Assembly (NCBI RefSeq): GCF_003070865.1 | Contig: NZ_CP026948.1 | Coordinates: 806,001 to 870,000 of the forward strand | Direction of reading: 5' to 3' | From: Corynebacterium liangguodongii | GTDB lineage: Bacteria; Actinomycetota; Actinomycetes; Mycobacteriales; Mycobacteriaceae | DNA: 64,000 bases | In this document: positions 32,287 through 40,184 of the stretch, in pieces | How positions within the stretch are numbered: position 1 is the stretch's first letter | Layout of the letters: the number at the start of each line of letters is the position of its first letter | The notes under the pieces: generated by a model | Databases searched by the model: none | Seen by the model: only the letters and a program-made list of their open reading frames with translations | Told to the model about the DNA's origin: nothing | Made by a program: the position numbers and the translations under genes

Positions 32287-33641
32287 GGGCGCGACCATGC
32301 CTCGGTGCGGGCAAAGGCCGTGCCAATGACCGCACCGAGGCACATCACAGCTGCGGGCAGCAACATCGACGTCCCCATCGCCGCCGACAAGGAGCCGTGG
32401 CGGGCGACCTGGGCGCCCATGAGCGCGGCGACGGCAGCGGATCCGATCACGGATCCCACCTGGCGCATCGTGTTATAGACCGAAGAGCCAGCCCCGGCGA
32501 GCCGCGGGTCGAGGTTGCGCGTGGCAATCATCGACAAAGGTCCCCACATCATCGCATTGCCCAGGCCCGTGACCACCGAGACGGCGAGCAACCAGCGCGG
32601 GTCAGCCTCGGAGGTGGTGATGAGCGCCATGAGCACCACGGAGATCCCGATCAAGGCCATCCCCGCCACGGCGAACGGCTTCGGCGGCAGCGTGTTGGTG
32701 AGCCTGCCGATGTACGGTGAGAGCGCGCCGGAGACCACACCGGCGGGGAGCACGAGGAGCGCGGCCTGGGTCGGGGTGTATCCGACGCCCTGCTGGACGT
32801 AGATCATCCACGGGATGGCGTAGGTGGCCACGGTGAAACCGATGGCGAAGATCGCGAGGATTGATAGCGTGTAGTTGTGGTCACGGAATAGCGCCGGTGG
32901 GACAAGCGGGTCTGTCCTCGTGCGCCTTTGCCAGGCGGCGAAGCCGAGCAGGAAGGCGAGCCCCGCCGCAACGAGAACCCACGACCAGGACACGCGCTGG
33001 ATTTCCTGGATGCCGAAGATGAGGCAGAACATGCCCACGGCGCTCATTGCCACCCCGGCCCAGTCGAGGCGGCGGGCCGTGCCTTCGAGTACCGGGACGA
33101 AGCGCCACGCCAGGGCGAGCCCGACCACGCCGATGGGGACGTTGACGAAGAAGATCCAGGGCCAGCCGGCGGCGTCGACAAGCACGCCGCCCACGAGCGG
33201 GCCCGCGACAGTGGCCACACCCGCGGTCGCTCCCCACACGCCCATCGCGCCGCCGCGGATGTCCGGCGGGAAGATGCGGATCATCACACTCATCGTCTGC
33301 GGGGTCAACAGCGCCCCGCCGAGGCCCTGGAAGATCCTCGCGGCCACGAGCAGCGGGATCGAATGCGCCAGGCCGCACGCCAGGGACGAGGCGGTAAACA
33401 ACGCCAGGCCCGCGAGGTAGACCGAGCGCGGGCCGAAGCGGTCGCCCAGCCGGCCGGTGATGAGCAGCGGCACGGCGTAGGCGAGGAGGTAGGCGCTGTT
33501 GACCCAAATGACCTCGTTGTAGCGCGCCCCGAGGTCGGCGGCCAGCGCCGGTATGGCCACGGAGACGATGGTCGAGTCGAGCAGGATCATAAAGAACCCG
33601 ATCATCATCGACCACAGGGCGAGCCACGGGGTAGTTTTCAC
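32283..33641 (-). CDS. MFS transporter, DHA2-like drug exporter family
   Basis: The 452-residue protein has the motif D1-like LLDSTIVSVAIPAL (about 20-33), motif A TGRLGDRFGPR (about 61-71) and motif C GPLVGGVLVDA (near 146), typical of EmrB/QacA-type proton antiporters, with about 14 helices. It is related in type to the MFS gene at 7.3 kb but not close. The ATG gives a normal start close to the first helix. The substrate is unknown. Confidence 0.88.
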   Translation of the reverse strand: MKTTPWLALWSMMIGFFMILLDSTIVSVAIPALAADLGARYNEVIWVNSAYLLAYAVPLLITGRLGDRFGPRSVYLAGLALFTASSLACGLAHSIPLLVAARIFQGLGGALLTPQTMSVMIRIFPPDIRGGAMGVWGATAGVATVAGPLVGGVLVDAAGWPWIFFVNVPIGVVGLALAWRFVPVLEGTARRLDWAGVAMSAVGMFCLIFGIQEIQRVSWSWVLVAAGLAFLLGFAAWQRRTRTDPLVPPALFRDHNYTLSILAIFAIGFTVATYAIPWMIYVQQGVGYTPTQAALLVLPAGVVSGALSPYIGRLTNTLPPKPFAVAGMALIGISVVLMALITTSEADPRWLLAVSVVTGLGNAMMWGPLSMIATRNLDPRLAGAGSSVYNTMRQVGSVIGSAAVAALMGAQVARHGSLSAAMGTSMLLPAAVMCLGAVIGTAFARTEAWSRP

Positions 33642-33668
33642 CCCGGAGAGTCTACCTCCCTAGAACGG

Positions 33669-35753
33669 CTAGAACGGGAAGCCAGGGACGTAGGCGCGCA
33701 GCATGCCCAGCAGCTGCGGCTGGTTAGCCAGGATGCCGCCAACCCCCAAGGCAATAGCGGCGACCACGGCGGCAATGGTGGCGATCACGCCGGTGATCAG
33801 GCCGGTCGACGAGCCGCCAGTGAAGGCGCCGGAAGAGCCATCAGAGGAGCCGTCGGAAGAGGGCTTCGGTGCCGGCGTGGGGGTCGTGGCCTTCGCCGGT
33901 GCGACGGTAAGGGGAAGGGAGACATCCGTACCGGCATCGGTGGTGACGCGGAGGGTGTACTCACCGGCGTAGTCCTTCGGAATTCCGAACGTGAAGTTCG
34001 CCCGGCCCGCCTCGTTGTAGTTAGCCGGGCCGAAGTCGTAGTCGATCTCCGAGCTGTACTTGAGGTCTCCCAGTTCGATCGTGACCGTCTTTGCGGTCTC
34101 GCCCTGGGTGTAGATCAGCGAGGTCAGGTCGATGGTGGCCTGCTCGCCCGCCACGAGCGGCTTGTCGATGTGGATGCCGACGTTGGATTGCCCGGTGCGC
34201 GGTGCCGGGGCGTCCCCGCCGCCGAGGTAGGTGGTGAGGTATTCCTCGAAAGCCTGGACGTCGATGTAGCCGATGAGGGAAAGCGGGGTACCTTTCTTCA
34301 GCGCGCTGAACCGGTCGCCGCCGCCGAGCAGGAAGGTCGAGCCGGCCACGACGTAGTCCTTGTCCGGGTCGAGCGGGACGCCATCGATGGTGACGGAGGT
34401 GATGTGCTCGCCCTGCGGAGCGGTGGGGTCGTAGGTGTAGGAGACGTTGTTGGACACGCCGAGGGAGAGGAAGGGCCGGCCCTGGGTGGGGTCTTGCCAC
34501 TGCTGCTCGAGGGCTTCCTTGAAGTCGGATCCCTTCAAGGTGGTGTAAGTGATCTCGTTGCCGAAGGGCTGGACTAGAAAGGCTTCCTCGTAGGTCACCT
34601 CACCCTCGAGCAGGTCCGTACGGACGCCGCCGGCGTTCATCACCGCGATGTCGGGCGTGATCCGGGAGTTCTTGGCTAGGCCCCATGCGGCGACCTCGGC
34701 CAGGAGGTTGTTGAGCTGGGACTCGACGCCGCGGTTCGAGCCCGAATCCGCGCCCGCGTTGGTGCCGCGGTAGAGCGTCTGATCGAGGGTGCCGATCACC
34801 TTGGAACCTTCGATTTTTGCTTCGGCCACCGCCGCGTCGATGACTGCCTGGATCTCGGGGTTGGGGGTGTCGCAGGCGGTGATGTCGGCGGGCTTGAGCA
34901 GCTCGGCCTTCTGCACGGTGAGCGTGTCGGTGGCCTTGTCGTAGGCGAAGTCGACATTCGCCAGGCCCTGGGAGTACTGGCCCGCCTGGATGATGAGCGG
35001 GGTCTTGCCTGCCTCGGGTGCGATGTACTCGTGGGTATGCCCCATGAAGACGGCGTCAACATTGTCGGACCACGCGTCGGCGGCGATCTTGCCCTCGTGC
35101 GGCAGCGCGATGACGACGTCGGCTTCGCCGCTGGCGGTGAGCGTGTCGGCGAGCGCGTTGATAGAGTCCACTGGGTTTACCCAGGTGATCCCCTCGATGC
35201 CGGCGGGGGAGACGAGGTTAGGCATGTCGTCGGTAACAGCACCGATGAAGGCGACCTTGACCCCGTCGAGTTCCATGATCTTGTAGCCCTCCACCCCGGT
35301 GGAGCGGTCCAGGCCATCAGCCCCCGCGGCGAGGTAGGTCCACTCCGCCTCGGGGACGACGCGGTTGGTCAGGTCGTCGGCGCCCTTGTCAAACTCGTGG
35401 TTGCCCACCGCGGAGACGTCGAGGCCCATGAGGTTCATGATGTCGATCGTGGGTTCATCGTCAAGAATCATCGAGGCGAACGTAGAGGCGCCGATGAGGT
35501 CGCCGGAGGAGGTCAGGGCGTGGGCGCGGCCCTCGGCAGCCTTATCGACGGCGCACTTGAGTGCGACGGCGCCGGGGATGGTATTCTCCGGCTTTTTCGT
35601 GTCAATTACTTGCTCCCAGCGGCCGTGGAAGTCGGTGAAGTTGGACACGGTGAACTCGCCGGCGGTCTGCGCGGAAGCGACCGGCAGGCCGGAGAGCGCC
35701 AGGGCGCTGACGGAGACCGCGGCGACCGCGGCGCGGGGCAGGGAGAAGCGCAT
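33669..35753 (-). CDS. Surface 5'-nucleotidase/UDP-sugar hydrolase family protein
   Basis: The 694-residue protein has a signal peptide (to about residue 28), a metallophosphatase domain with SNFTDFHG, SGDLIGAS, GNHEFDKG and MGHTHEY, then the 5'-nucleotidase C-terminal domain with NAGGVRTDL and GSTFLLGGGDRFSAL. A further beta domain, a Ser-rich linker and a C-terminal membrane helix (about 660-680) follow. It should hydrolyse nucleotides or UDP-sugars outside the cell while anchored to the membrane, scavenging phosphate or nucleosides. It is monocistronic and shares the C-terminal anchor design with the phosphatase at 29-30.6 kb. Confidence 0.92.
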   Translation of the reverse strand: MRFSLPRAAVAAVSVSALALSGLPVASAQTAGEFTVSNFTDFHGRWEQVIDTKKPENTIPGAVALKCAVDKAAEGRAHALTSSGDLIGASTFASMILDDEPTIDIMNLMGLDVSAVGNHEFDKGADDLTNRVVPEAEWTYLAAGADGLDRSTGVEGYKIMELDGVKVAFIGAVTDDMPNLVSPAGIEGITWVNPVDSINALADTLTASGEADVVIALPHEGKIAADAWSDNVDAVFMGHTHEYIAPEAGKTPLIIQAGQYSQGLANVDFAYDKATDTLTVQKAELLKPADITACDTPNPEIQAVIDAAVAEAKIEGSKVIGTLDQTLYRGTNAGADSGSNRGVESQLNNLLAEVAAWGLAKNSRITPDIAVMNAGGVRTDLLEGEVTYEEAFLVQPFGNEITYTTLKGSDFKEALEQQWQDPTQGRPFLSLGVSNNVSYTYDPTAPQGEHITSVTIDGVPLDPDKDYVVAGSTFLLGGGDRFSALKKGTPLSLIGYIDVQAFEEYLTTYLGGGDAPAPRTGQSNVGIHIDKPLVAGEQATIDLTSLIYTQGETAKTVTIELGDLKYSSEIDYDFGPANYNEAGRANFTFGIPKDYAGEYTLRVTTDAGTDVSLPLTVAPAKATTPTPAPKPSSDGSSDGSSGAFTGGSSTGLITGVIATIAAVVAAIALGVGGILANQPQLLGMLRAYVPGFPF

Positions 35754-35883
35754 GGGGGTGGGGGTCCTTTCGGGGAACGCTCAGAGTGTTATGCGCAGTT
35801 CACGATATTGTGATGAGGTAACCCCCAGGTACCCCGAGGTTGAACACTCGGTGAAGTCTCTCCCGGCGGGTATCGTCGAGGCC

Positions 35884-36390
35884 ATGACCTACCTCGATTC
35901 CGAATACCTCGGCAACATCTCATCCCTGTGCGGGCGCCCGCCGAGCTTTGACACCAATGACCTTCCGGACGACCCTTTCGAGCTGTTCACCCAGTGGTTC
36001 CACGCTGCGGTCGAGGCGGGTTGCGAAGACGTCCGCGCGGCCACGGTCGCCACGGTCGACGAAAACGGGGTGCCGGACGCCCGTGTGATGAACCTGATGG
36101 AGCTAAGCGATAAGGGCTTCAGCTTTGGCACGGGCGCGCACTCGACCAAGGTCGAGCAGCTCACCGACAGCCCAGTCGCCGCCTTGAACTTCTGGTGGCA
36201 GCCGATGAACCGCACCGTGCGGGTGCGCGGCGCCGCGCGCCTTGATGAGCACTCCACGGAAGGCTTCCACATCTGGCGGGTCGAGCCGGTGCGCCTAGAG
36301 TTCTTCCAGGCTGTCGACGCGCGAAACGCGACGCGGGTGGAGTATGCCTTCGAGGCCAACGGGTGGGCCGTTAGCCTCCTCGATGGGTAG
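35884..36390 (+). CDS. Pyridoxamine 5'-phosphate oxidase family flavin-binding protein
   Basis: The 168-residue protein has DPFELFTQWFHAAVEAG, ATVATVDENGVPDARVMNL and STKVEQLTDSPVAALNFWW, the FMN-binding split-barrel order of the PNPOx family, and ends with a short WAVSLLDG. It lacks the long C-terminal PNPOx region, so the role may be another FMN- or F420-linked reaction. The start at ATG 35884 is supported by a TATCGT element 8 bp upstream and no Shine-Dalgarno at good distance, so the transcript may be leaderless. The next gene is convergent and abuts it. Confidence 0.85.
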   Translation: MTYLDSEYLGNISSLCGRPPSFDTNDLPDDPFELFTQWFHAAVEAGCEDVRAATVATVDENGVPDARVMNLMELSDKGFSFGTGAHSTKVEQLTDSPVAALNFWWQPMNRTVRVRGAARLDEHSTEGFHIWRVEPVRLEFFQAVDARNATRVEYAFEANGWAVSLLDG

Positions 36391-37596
36391 CTAGCGGGCG
36401 GCGCCGAAGAAGGAGTCGAGGCCGCGCACGGTGAATTGGGTGGCGTTGTAGCGGCTGTTGTCCGCGGTGTTCCACTGCGAGATGACGATGTTTAAGTCCG
36501 CGAGCGTGGAGCCGGGCACGATGTACCCGCCGTAGGGTTGGGAGAAGTTCATGGGGGATTGTTTGTTTTCCCACGGGCCATGCTTGGCGACGACTGCGGT
36601 AGGCACCGAGTCCCACTCCCGTGCCAGCGTCGTCGAGGCGCGCACCTCGACCTGGAGCGTCTCGTTGTTGAACATGGCGAGCACCCAGTGGCCGTCGATG
36701 TAGCGCAGGTTGAGCTCGCCGGCCTTCACGCCGCCGCTCAGAATCGGCGCCCCGTCGCGCGACCACGCTCCCGTGGAAGGGTCGAAGAGCTGCCAGCGGG
36801 TGCGCTCGGTGATGTCGGGCAGCGCGAAGCGCGAGAGGTAGACCGGGTTGCTGCGCGTAAAAGAGGTAGAAACGACGTAGATCAGCCCGTCTGGCCCCCG
36901 CTCCCAGGAAATGAGGTTTCCCACCCCGCCGAGGTAGCCCGGATCGGTCGCGCCCACGCTGCGCCATGTGCGCCCGCGATCGCGAGAGGCCCAGATCTCC
37001 GTCGTGTCCACGTTGCCGAGGCCGTGGTGCCACATGCCCTGCATGTAGAGGGTGCCGTCGATGTTGATGATGTCGGAGGGGGTGAGGGTGAAGTTGTGGG
37101 TCGGCCGGTTGTAGGCGATGAGCTGTGTGACACCGGCCCCGGCGTTGAGGGGGCGTTCGACCTGGATGGTGCCGTCGGCAAGCGTGGCGACGACGCCGAC
37201 GGGGCTGAGCCACTCACCGAGCAAATTCACGCCGCGGAACGAATCCCCAAATACGACCGCGAACTCGCCGTTGCCGAGCGGGGCCATCACCCCCAAATCG
37301 CCGGAGCGCAGCCCCACGTGCGGGGTGAGCGTGGGGCCGAGGAGGTCGCGCACCATCCGCACGGAATACCCGCCGGGCATGGCCACGGGTTCCGAGGGAC
37401 CCAGGATCCTGGCGTTGTCGGCCTGGGGCTTGCTCGAGCCGAGCGAGGAGCCCAGCGACGAACCAGGGCGTGCGTCGGCCGGCGGGGCGGCGCTGACGAG
37501 GGCTGCGGACAGGGCAAGGGCGATGAGCCGGGAACCTGGATGCCTGAGCACGAAAACCTCACTGAGGTGCGAAGGGTGGACGACGAATGTAGACAT
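36391..37596 (-). CDS. DUF4185 (GH183-like) secreted protein, copy 1
   Basis: The 401-residue protein has a hydrophobic signal segment (about residues 22-41, cleavage near ADA) and a DUF4185 domain with PGGYSVRMVRDLLGPTLTPHVG, GDLGVMAPLGNGEFAVVFGDSF and repeated WASRDRGRTWRS and PVYLSRFALPD blades, as in a five-bladed beta-propeller. DUF4185 members have been shown to include endo-D-arabinanases (GH183) acting on mycobacterial arabinogalactan, so cell-wall arabinan remodelling is plausible. A GTG at 37551 with GAGG upstream would also keep the signal peptide. Its 3' 602 bp are almost identical to copy 2. Confidence 0.8.
   Translation of the reverse strand: MSTFVVHPSHLSEVFVLRHPGSRLIALALSAALVSAAPPADARPGSSLGSSLGSSKPQADNARILGPSEPVAMPGGYSVRMVRDLLGPTLTPHVGLRSGDLGVMAPLGNGEFAVVFGDSFRGVNLLGEWLSPVGVVATLADGTIQVERPLNAGAGVTQLIAYNRPTHNFTLTPSDIINIDGTLYMQGMWHHGLGNVDTTEIWASRDRGRTWRSVGATDPGYLGGVGNLISWERGPDGLIYVVSTSFTRSNPVYLSRFALPDITERTRWQLFDPSTGAWSRDGAPILSGGVKAGELNLRYIDGHWVLAMFNNETLQVEVRASTTLAREWDSVPTAVVAKHGPWENKQSPMNFSQPYGGYIVPGSTLADLNIVISQWNTADNSRYNATQFTVRGLDSFFGAAR
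36401..37002 (-). repeat. 602-bp near-identical repeat, copy 1 (inside DUF4185 gene 1)
   Basis: The segment aligns without gaps to 37638-38239; only three differing bases were seen, all near the 3' end of the coding strand. The parts of the two genes upstream of it diverge much more. This sharp border indicates gene conversion or a very recent partial duplication. Confidence 0.9.
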
Positions 37597-37627
37597 ACCA
37601 TAACCCTTTGCCCGGCGTCGTGCCGGA

Positions 37628-38677
37628 CTAGGCTCTGGCGCCGAAGAAGGAGTCGAGGCCGCGCACGGTGAATTGGGTGGCGTTGTAGCGGCTGTTGTCC
37701 GCGGTGTTCCATTGCGAGATGACGATGTTTAAGTGAGCGAGCGTGGAGCCGGGCACGATGTACCCGCCGTAGGGTTGGGAGAAGTTCATGGGGGATTGTT
37801 TGTTTTCCCACGGGCCATGCTTGGCGACGACTGCGGTAGGCACCGAGTCCCACTCCCGTGCCAGCGTCGTCGAGGCGCGCACCTCGACCTGGAGCGTCTC
37901 GTTGTTGAACATGGCGAGCACCCAGTGGCCGTCGATGTAGCGCAGGTTGAGCTCGCCGGCCTTCACGCCGCCGCTCAGAATCGGCGCCCCGTCGCGCGAC
38001 CACGCTCCCGTGGAAGGGTCGAAGAGCTGCCAGCGGGTGCGCTCGGTGATGTCGGGCAGCGCGAAGCGCGAGAGGTAGACCGGGTTGCTGCGCGTAAAAG
38101 AGGTAGAAACGACGTAGATCAGCCCGTCTGGCCCCCGCTCCCAGGAAATGAGGTTTCCCACCCCGCCGAGGTAGCCCGGATCGGTCGCGCCCACGCTGCG
38201 CCATGTGCGCCCGCGATCGCGAGAGGCCCAGATCTCCGTGGAGAGCACGTTGCCGATACCGCGGTTCCACATGCCCTGCAAGTAGAGGGTGCCGTCGATG
38301 TTGACGACGTCGGAGGGGATGAGCGTGAGGTTGTCGCCGGGAGGGCGCGGGTAGTCGATGAGCTGCTCGACTCTCTCCCCGGCGCCGAGGGGGCGGAGGA
38401 TGGCCACCTGGTCGTCGATAAGCGTGGCGGCAACCCCGACAGGGCTGAGCCACTGACCCCGCAGATTTTCCTCGCGGAACGAGTCGCCGAAGATGAGCGC
38501 GAAGGTGCCATCGCCCAGCGGCGCCATCACGCCCACATCGCCCGAGAGGAAGCCGACGTGGTCGGAGATGCCCGGGCCGAGGACGTCGCCGATGACCTGC
38601 ACGGTGATACCGCCCGGCATGGGCACGGGGGAGCCGGGGTGGGAATGGGGCGGTGTGAGGGGACTGCGTGAATTCAT
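37628..38677 (-). CDS. DUF4185 (GH183-like) protein, copy 2, without visible signal peptide
   Basis: The 349-residue protein shares the DUF4185 propeller of copy 1: PGGITVQVIGDVLGPGISDHVG, GDVGVMAPLGDGTFALIFGDSF, then an identical C-terminal region from STEIWASRDRG to nearly the last residue. The N-terminus is a short Pro/Ser/His-rich stretch with no hydrophobic segment, and no other in-frame start lies upstream. Thus export is not explained. It is 31 bp upstream of copy 1 on the same strand, so the pair may be one transcript. Function as an arabinan hydrolase is inferred from the family. Confidence 0.75.
   Translation of the reverse strand: MNSRSPLTPPHSHPGSPVPMPGGITVQVIGDVLGPGISDHVGFLSGDVGVMAPLGDGTFALIFGDSFREENLRGQWLSPVGVAATLIDDQVAILRPLGAGERVEQLIDYPRPPGDNLTLIPSDVVNIDGTLYLQGMWNRGIGNVLSTEIWASRDRGRTWRSVGATDPGYLGGVGNLISWERGPDGLIYVVSTSFTRSNPVYLSRFALPDITERTRWQLFDPSTGAWSRDGAPILSGGVKAGELNLRYIDGHWVLAMFNNETLQVEVRASTTLAREWDSVPTAVVAKHGPWENKQSPMNFSQPYGGYIVPGSTLAHLNIVISQWNTADNSRYNATQFTVRGLDSFFGARA
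37638..38239 (-). repeat. 602-bp near-identical repeat, copy 2 (inside DUF4185 gene 2)
   Basis: Partner of 36401-37002. The shared tract begins 10 bp inside the stop codon side of the gene and ends inside the codons before STEIWAS, where the sequences switch abruptly from identity to frequent differences. Confidence 0.9.
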
Positions 38678-38716
38678 GGGGTGGTAGGTGCGTGAGCTGG
38701 TGGTTGGAATTGCTGC

Positions 38717-38749
38717 GTTTATACGGTGTTTATACGGCGTCTATCCGGC
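38717..38749 (-). repeat. Three 11-bp direct repeats carrying two -10-like boxes
   Basis: Units GTTTATACGGT, GTTTATACGGC and GTCTATCCGGC lie head to tail. Read on the minus strand, the two perfect units each contain TATAAA (about 38718-38723 and 38729-38734), 40-52 bp before the DUF4185 copy 2 start. The last unit overlaps the 3' end of the upstream gene. Confidence 0.75.
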
Positions 38750-39697
38750 CCGGTGGCGGCCGGAACCGCGGTGCGAGTCCTGCCGCCGCAGGAGCGCGAG
38801 CTTTTCTACCTCCGTGAGGTAGGTCACCGCCGATGCGCGGAAGCTCGTGGTGGGCGTGAAGTCGATCCCTGCGGCAGGGGAGGAGACGCGCCGCGCGCCC
38901 GCGGCGGGATGGGCGCGGTCCTCCTCGTCGACGGCGCGGTCGCGCTCGACGGTAATCCCCCAGGTGCCGTCCGGGAAATCGGTCACGTGCCACGCCTCGA
39001 CGGGCTCGAATCTCTCCTCCGCGATCGCGGGTAGGGGGGCTGGCGCTCCTGCAGAGACATCAAGGCCAACCATGCCCTCGAGCACGTGGGCGCGGGCGCA
39101 GGCTGCGCCGCCCGCGACGAGCGGGGCGAGGGCGGCGGAATCGTCATCGCCAAGCGGGCCAAGCACCCGCCCGCCAAGCGAGGCCACCACCACGTCCCTG
39201 ACGAGGTCTAGCCCCACGATCCACTGCCCGGGGGATCTCCCCGCGAGCTCGGCGGCGTCGAGCTCCCCGCGGGAGGCGTCGACGGGGTACATGTCCCCGG
39301 CGGGCAGGACAGCGCGGCCTGCGGGGCAGTTATTGCGCGGGACGCACAGCTGGGCGGGCGGGAGGTAGACGTCGAGAAGAAACGCGCCGCGCGAAGTGTC
39401 GATTTGTGCCCCCGCCACAGTGGTGGGGACGTGCCCCGCGGCGTGGACGCGGTCGAGGGCCTCGAAGCGCTGCCGCTCCCCCTCCTCAACAGCGCCGATG
39501 ATGCACCCGTCGCTGGTGCGGACGCGCCAGCCCCGCGTCAGGGGGTCGGGCTCCAAAGAGACATCGAGGTAGGTGGTCGTCGAAGGGTCAGCGAGACCCC
39601 CGAACAAGATGGCCTGCACCACATCGACAACCGGGATCTCCTCGCCCGCCCCCCACGCGGACGGCGCGAGGAGGTAGGAGGTTGGTCCGTGCACCAC
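38741..39697 (-). CDS. Hypothetical protein, likely translationally coupled to the cupin gene
   Basis: The 318-residue protein has no signal peptide, transmembrane helix or motif that I recognise. It contains a short segment CVPRNNCPAGRAVLPAGDMYPVDAS with two cysteines and a later WHVTDFPDGTWGITVERDR. The GTG start immediately follows the cupin stop (TAG then GTG), so the two genes are coupled. The C-terminal tail is short and basic. No function is proposed. Confidence 0.65.
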   Translation of the reverse strand: MVHGPTSYLLAPSAWGAGEEIPVVDVVQAILFGGLADPSTTTYLDVSLEPDPLTRGWRVRTSDGCIIGAVEEGERQRFEALDRVHAAGHVPTTVAGAQIDTSRGAFLLDVYLPPAQLCVPRNNCPAGRAVLPAGDMYPVDASRGELDAAELAGRSPGQWIVGLDLVRDVVVASLGGRVLGPLGDDDSAALAPLVAGGAACARAHVLEGMVGLDVSAGAPAPLPAIAEERFEPVEAWHVTDFPDGTWGITVERDRAVDEEDRAHPAAGARRVSSPAAGIDFTPTTSFRASAVTYLTEVEKLALLRRQDSHRGSGRHRAG

Positions 39698-40123
39698 CTA
39701 GTGTTCGGCGTGCTCGGCGGCGTCCGCGTCGGCCTTCGTGGCGTGGAAGGTGCCGTGGGCGTGCTCCGGCGGGGCGTAGATGGAGTAGAGCTTCGCAGTC
39801 TCGGTACCCTCGTTGACGAAGTTGTGCCACTTCCCGGCGGGGACGAAGATCGCGTCGTCATCGCGCACGATGGTATCGACCTCGAGTTCAGACTCGCTCG
39901 CGCCGATCATGGCGTGCAGTGAGCCGGACTCCAGGCGGAGGAACTGGTCGTGGTCATCGTGGATCTCGGCGCCTACCTCGCCGCCTGCCGGGATGGACAT
40001 GACCGTGAGCTGCAGGTTCTTACCCGTCCACAGCGTGTCGCGGAAGGCCTCGTTGTTCACGGTGGCCTGTTCAATGTTCACGGTGTAGGGCTGCGGGCCC
40101 CGATCGCCTACGGGCTGAGACAT
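39698..40123 (-). CDS. Cupin domain protein
   Basis: The 141-residue protein is a single cupin barrel: LTVMSIPAGGEVGAEIHDDHDQFLRLESGSL (about 39-69) contains motif 1 with G-x-E-I-H-x-x-x-D-Q, and DAIFVPAGKWHNFVNEG (about 89-105) is motif 2 with P-x-G-x-x-H. His and Asp/Glu positions fit metal binding. The C-terminus ends in a run of His, Ala, Glu and Asp that could bind metal weakly. The reaction is unknown. Confidence 0.9.
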   Translation of the reverse strand: MSQPVGDRGPQPYTVNIEQATVNNEAFRDTLWTGKNLQLTVMSIPAGGEVGAEIHDDHDQFLRLESGSLHAMIGASESELEVDTIVRDDDAIFVPAGKWHNFVNEGTETAKLYSIYAPPEHAHGTFHATKADADAAEHAEH

Positions 40124-40184
40124 GTGCGTACTCCTTAAAAGTATCCAGATAATCCTTCTGACACCTACGATACGCGCGAATCCC

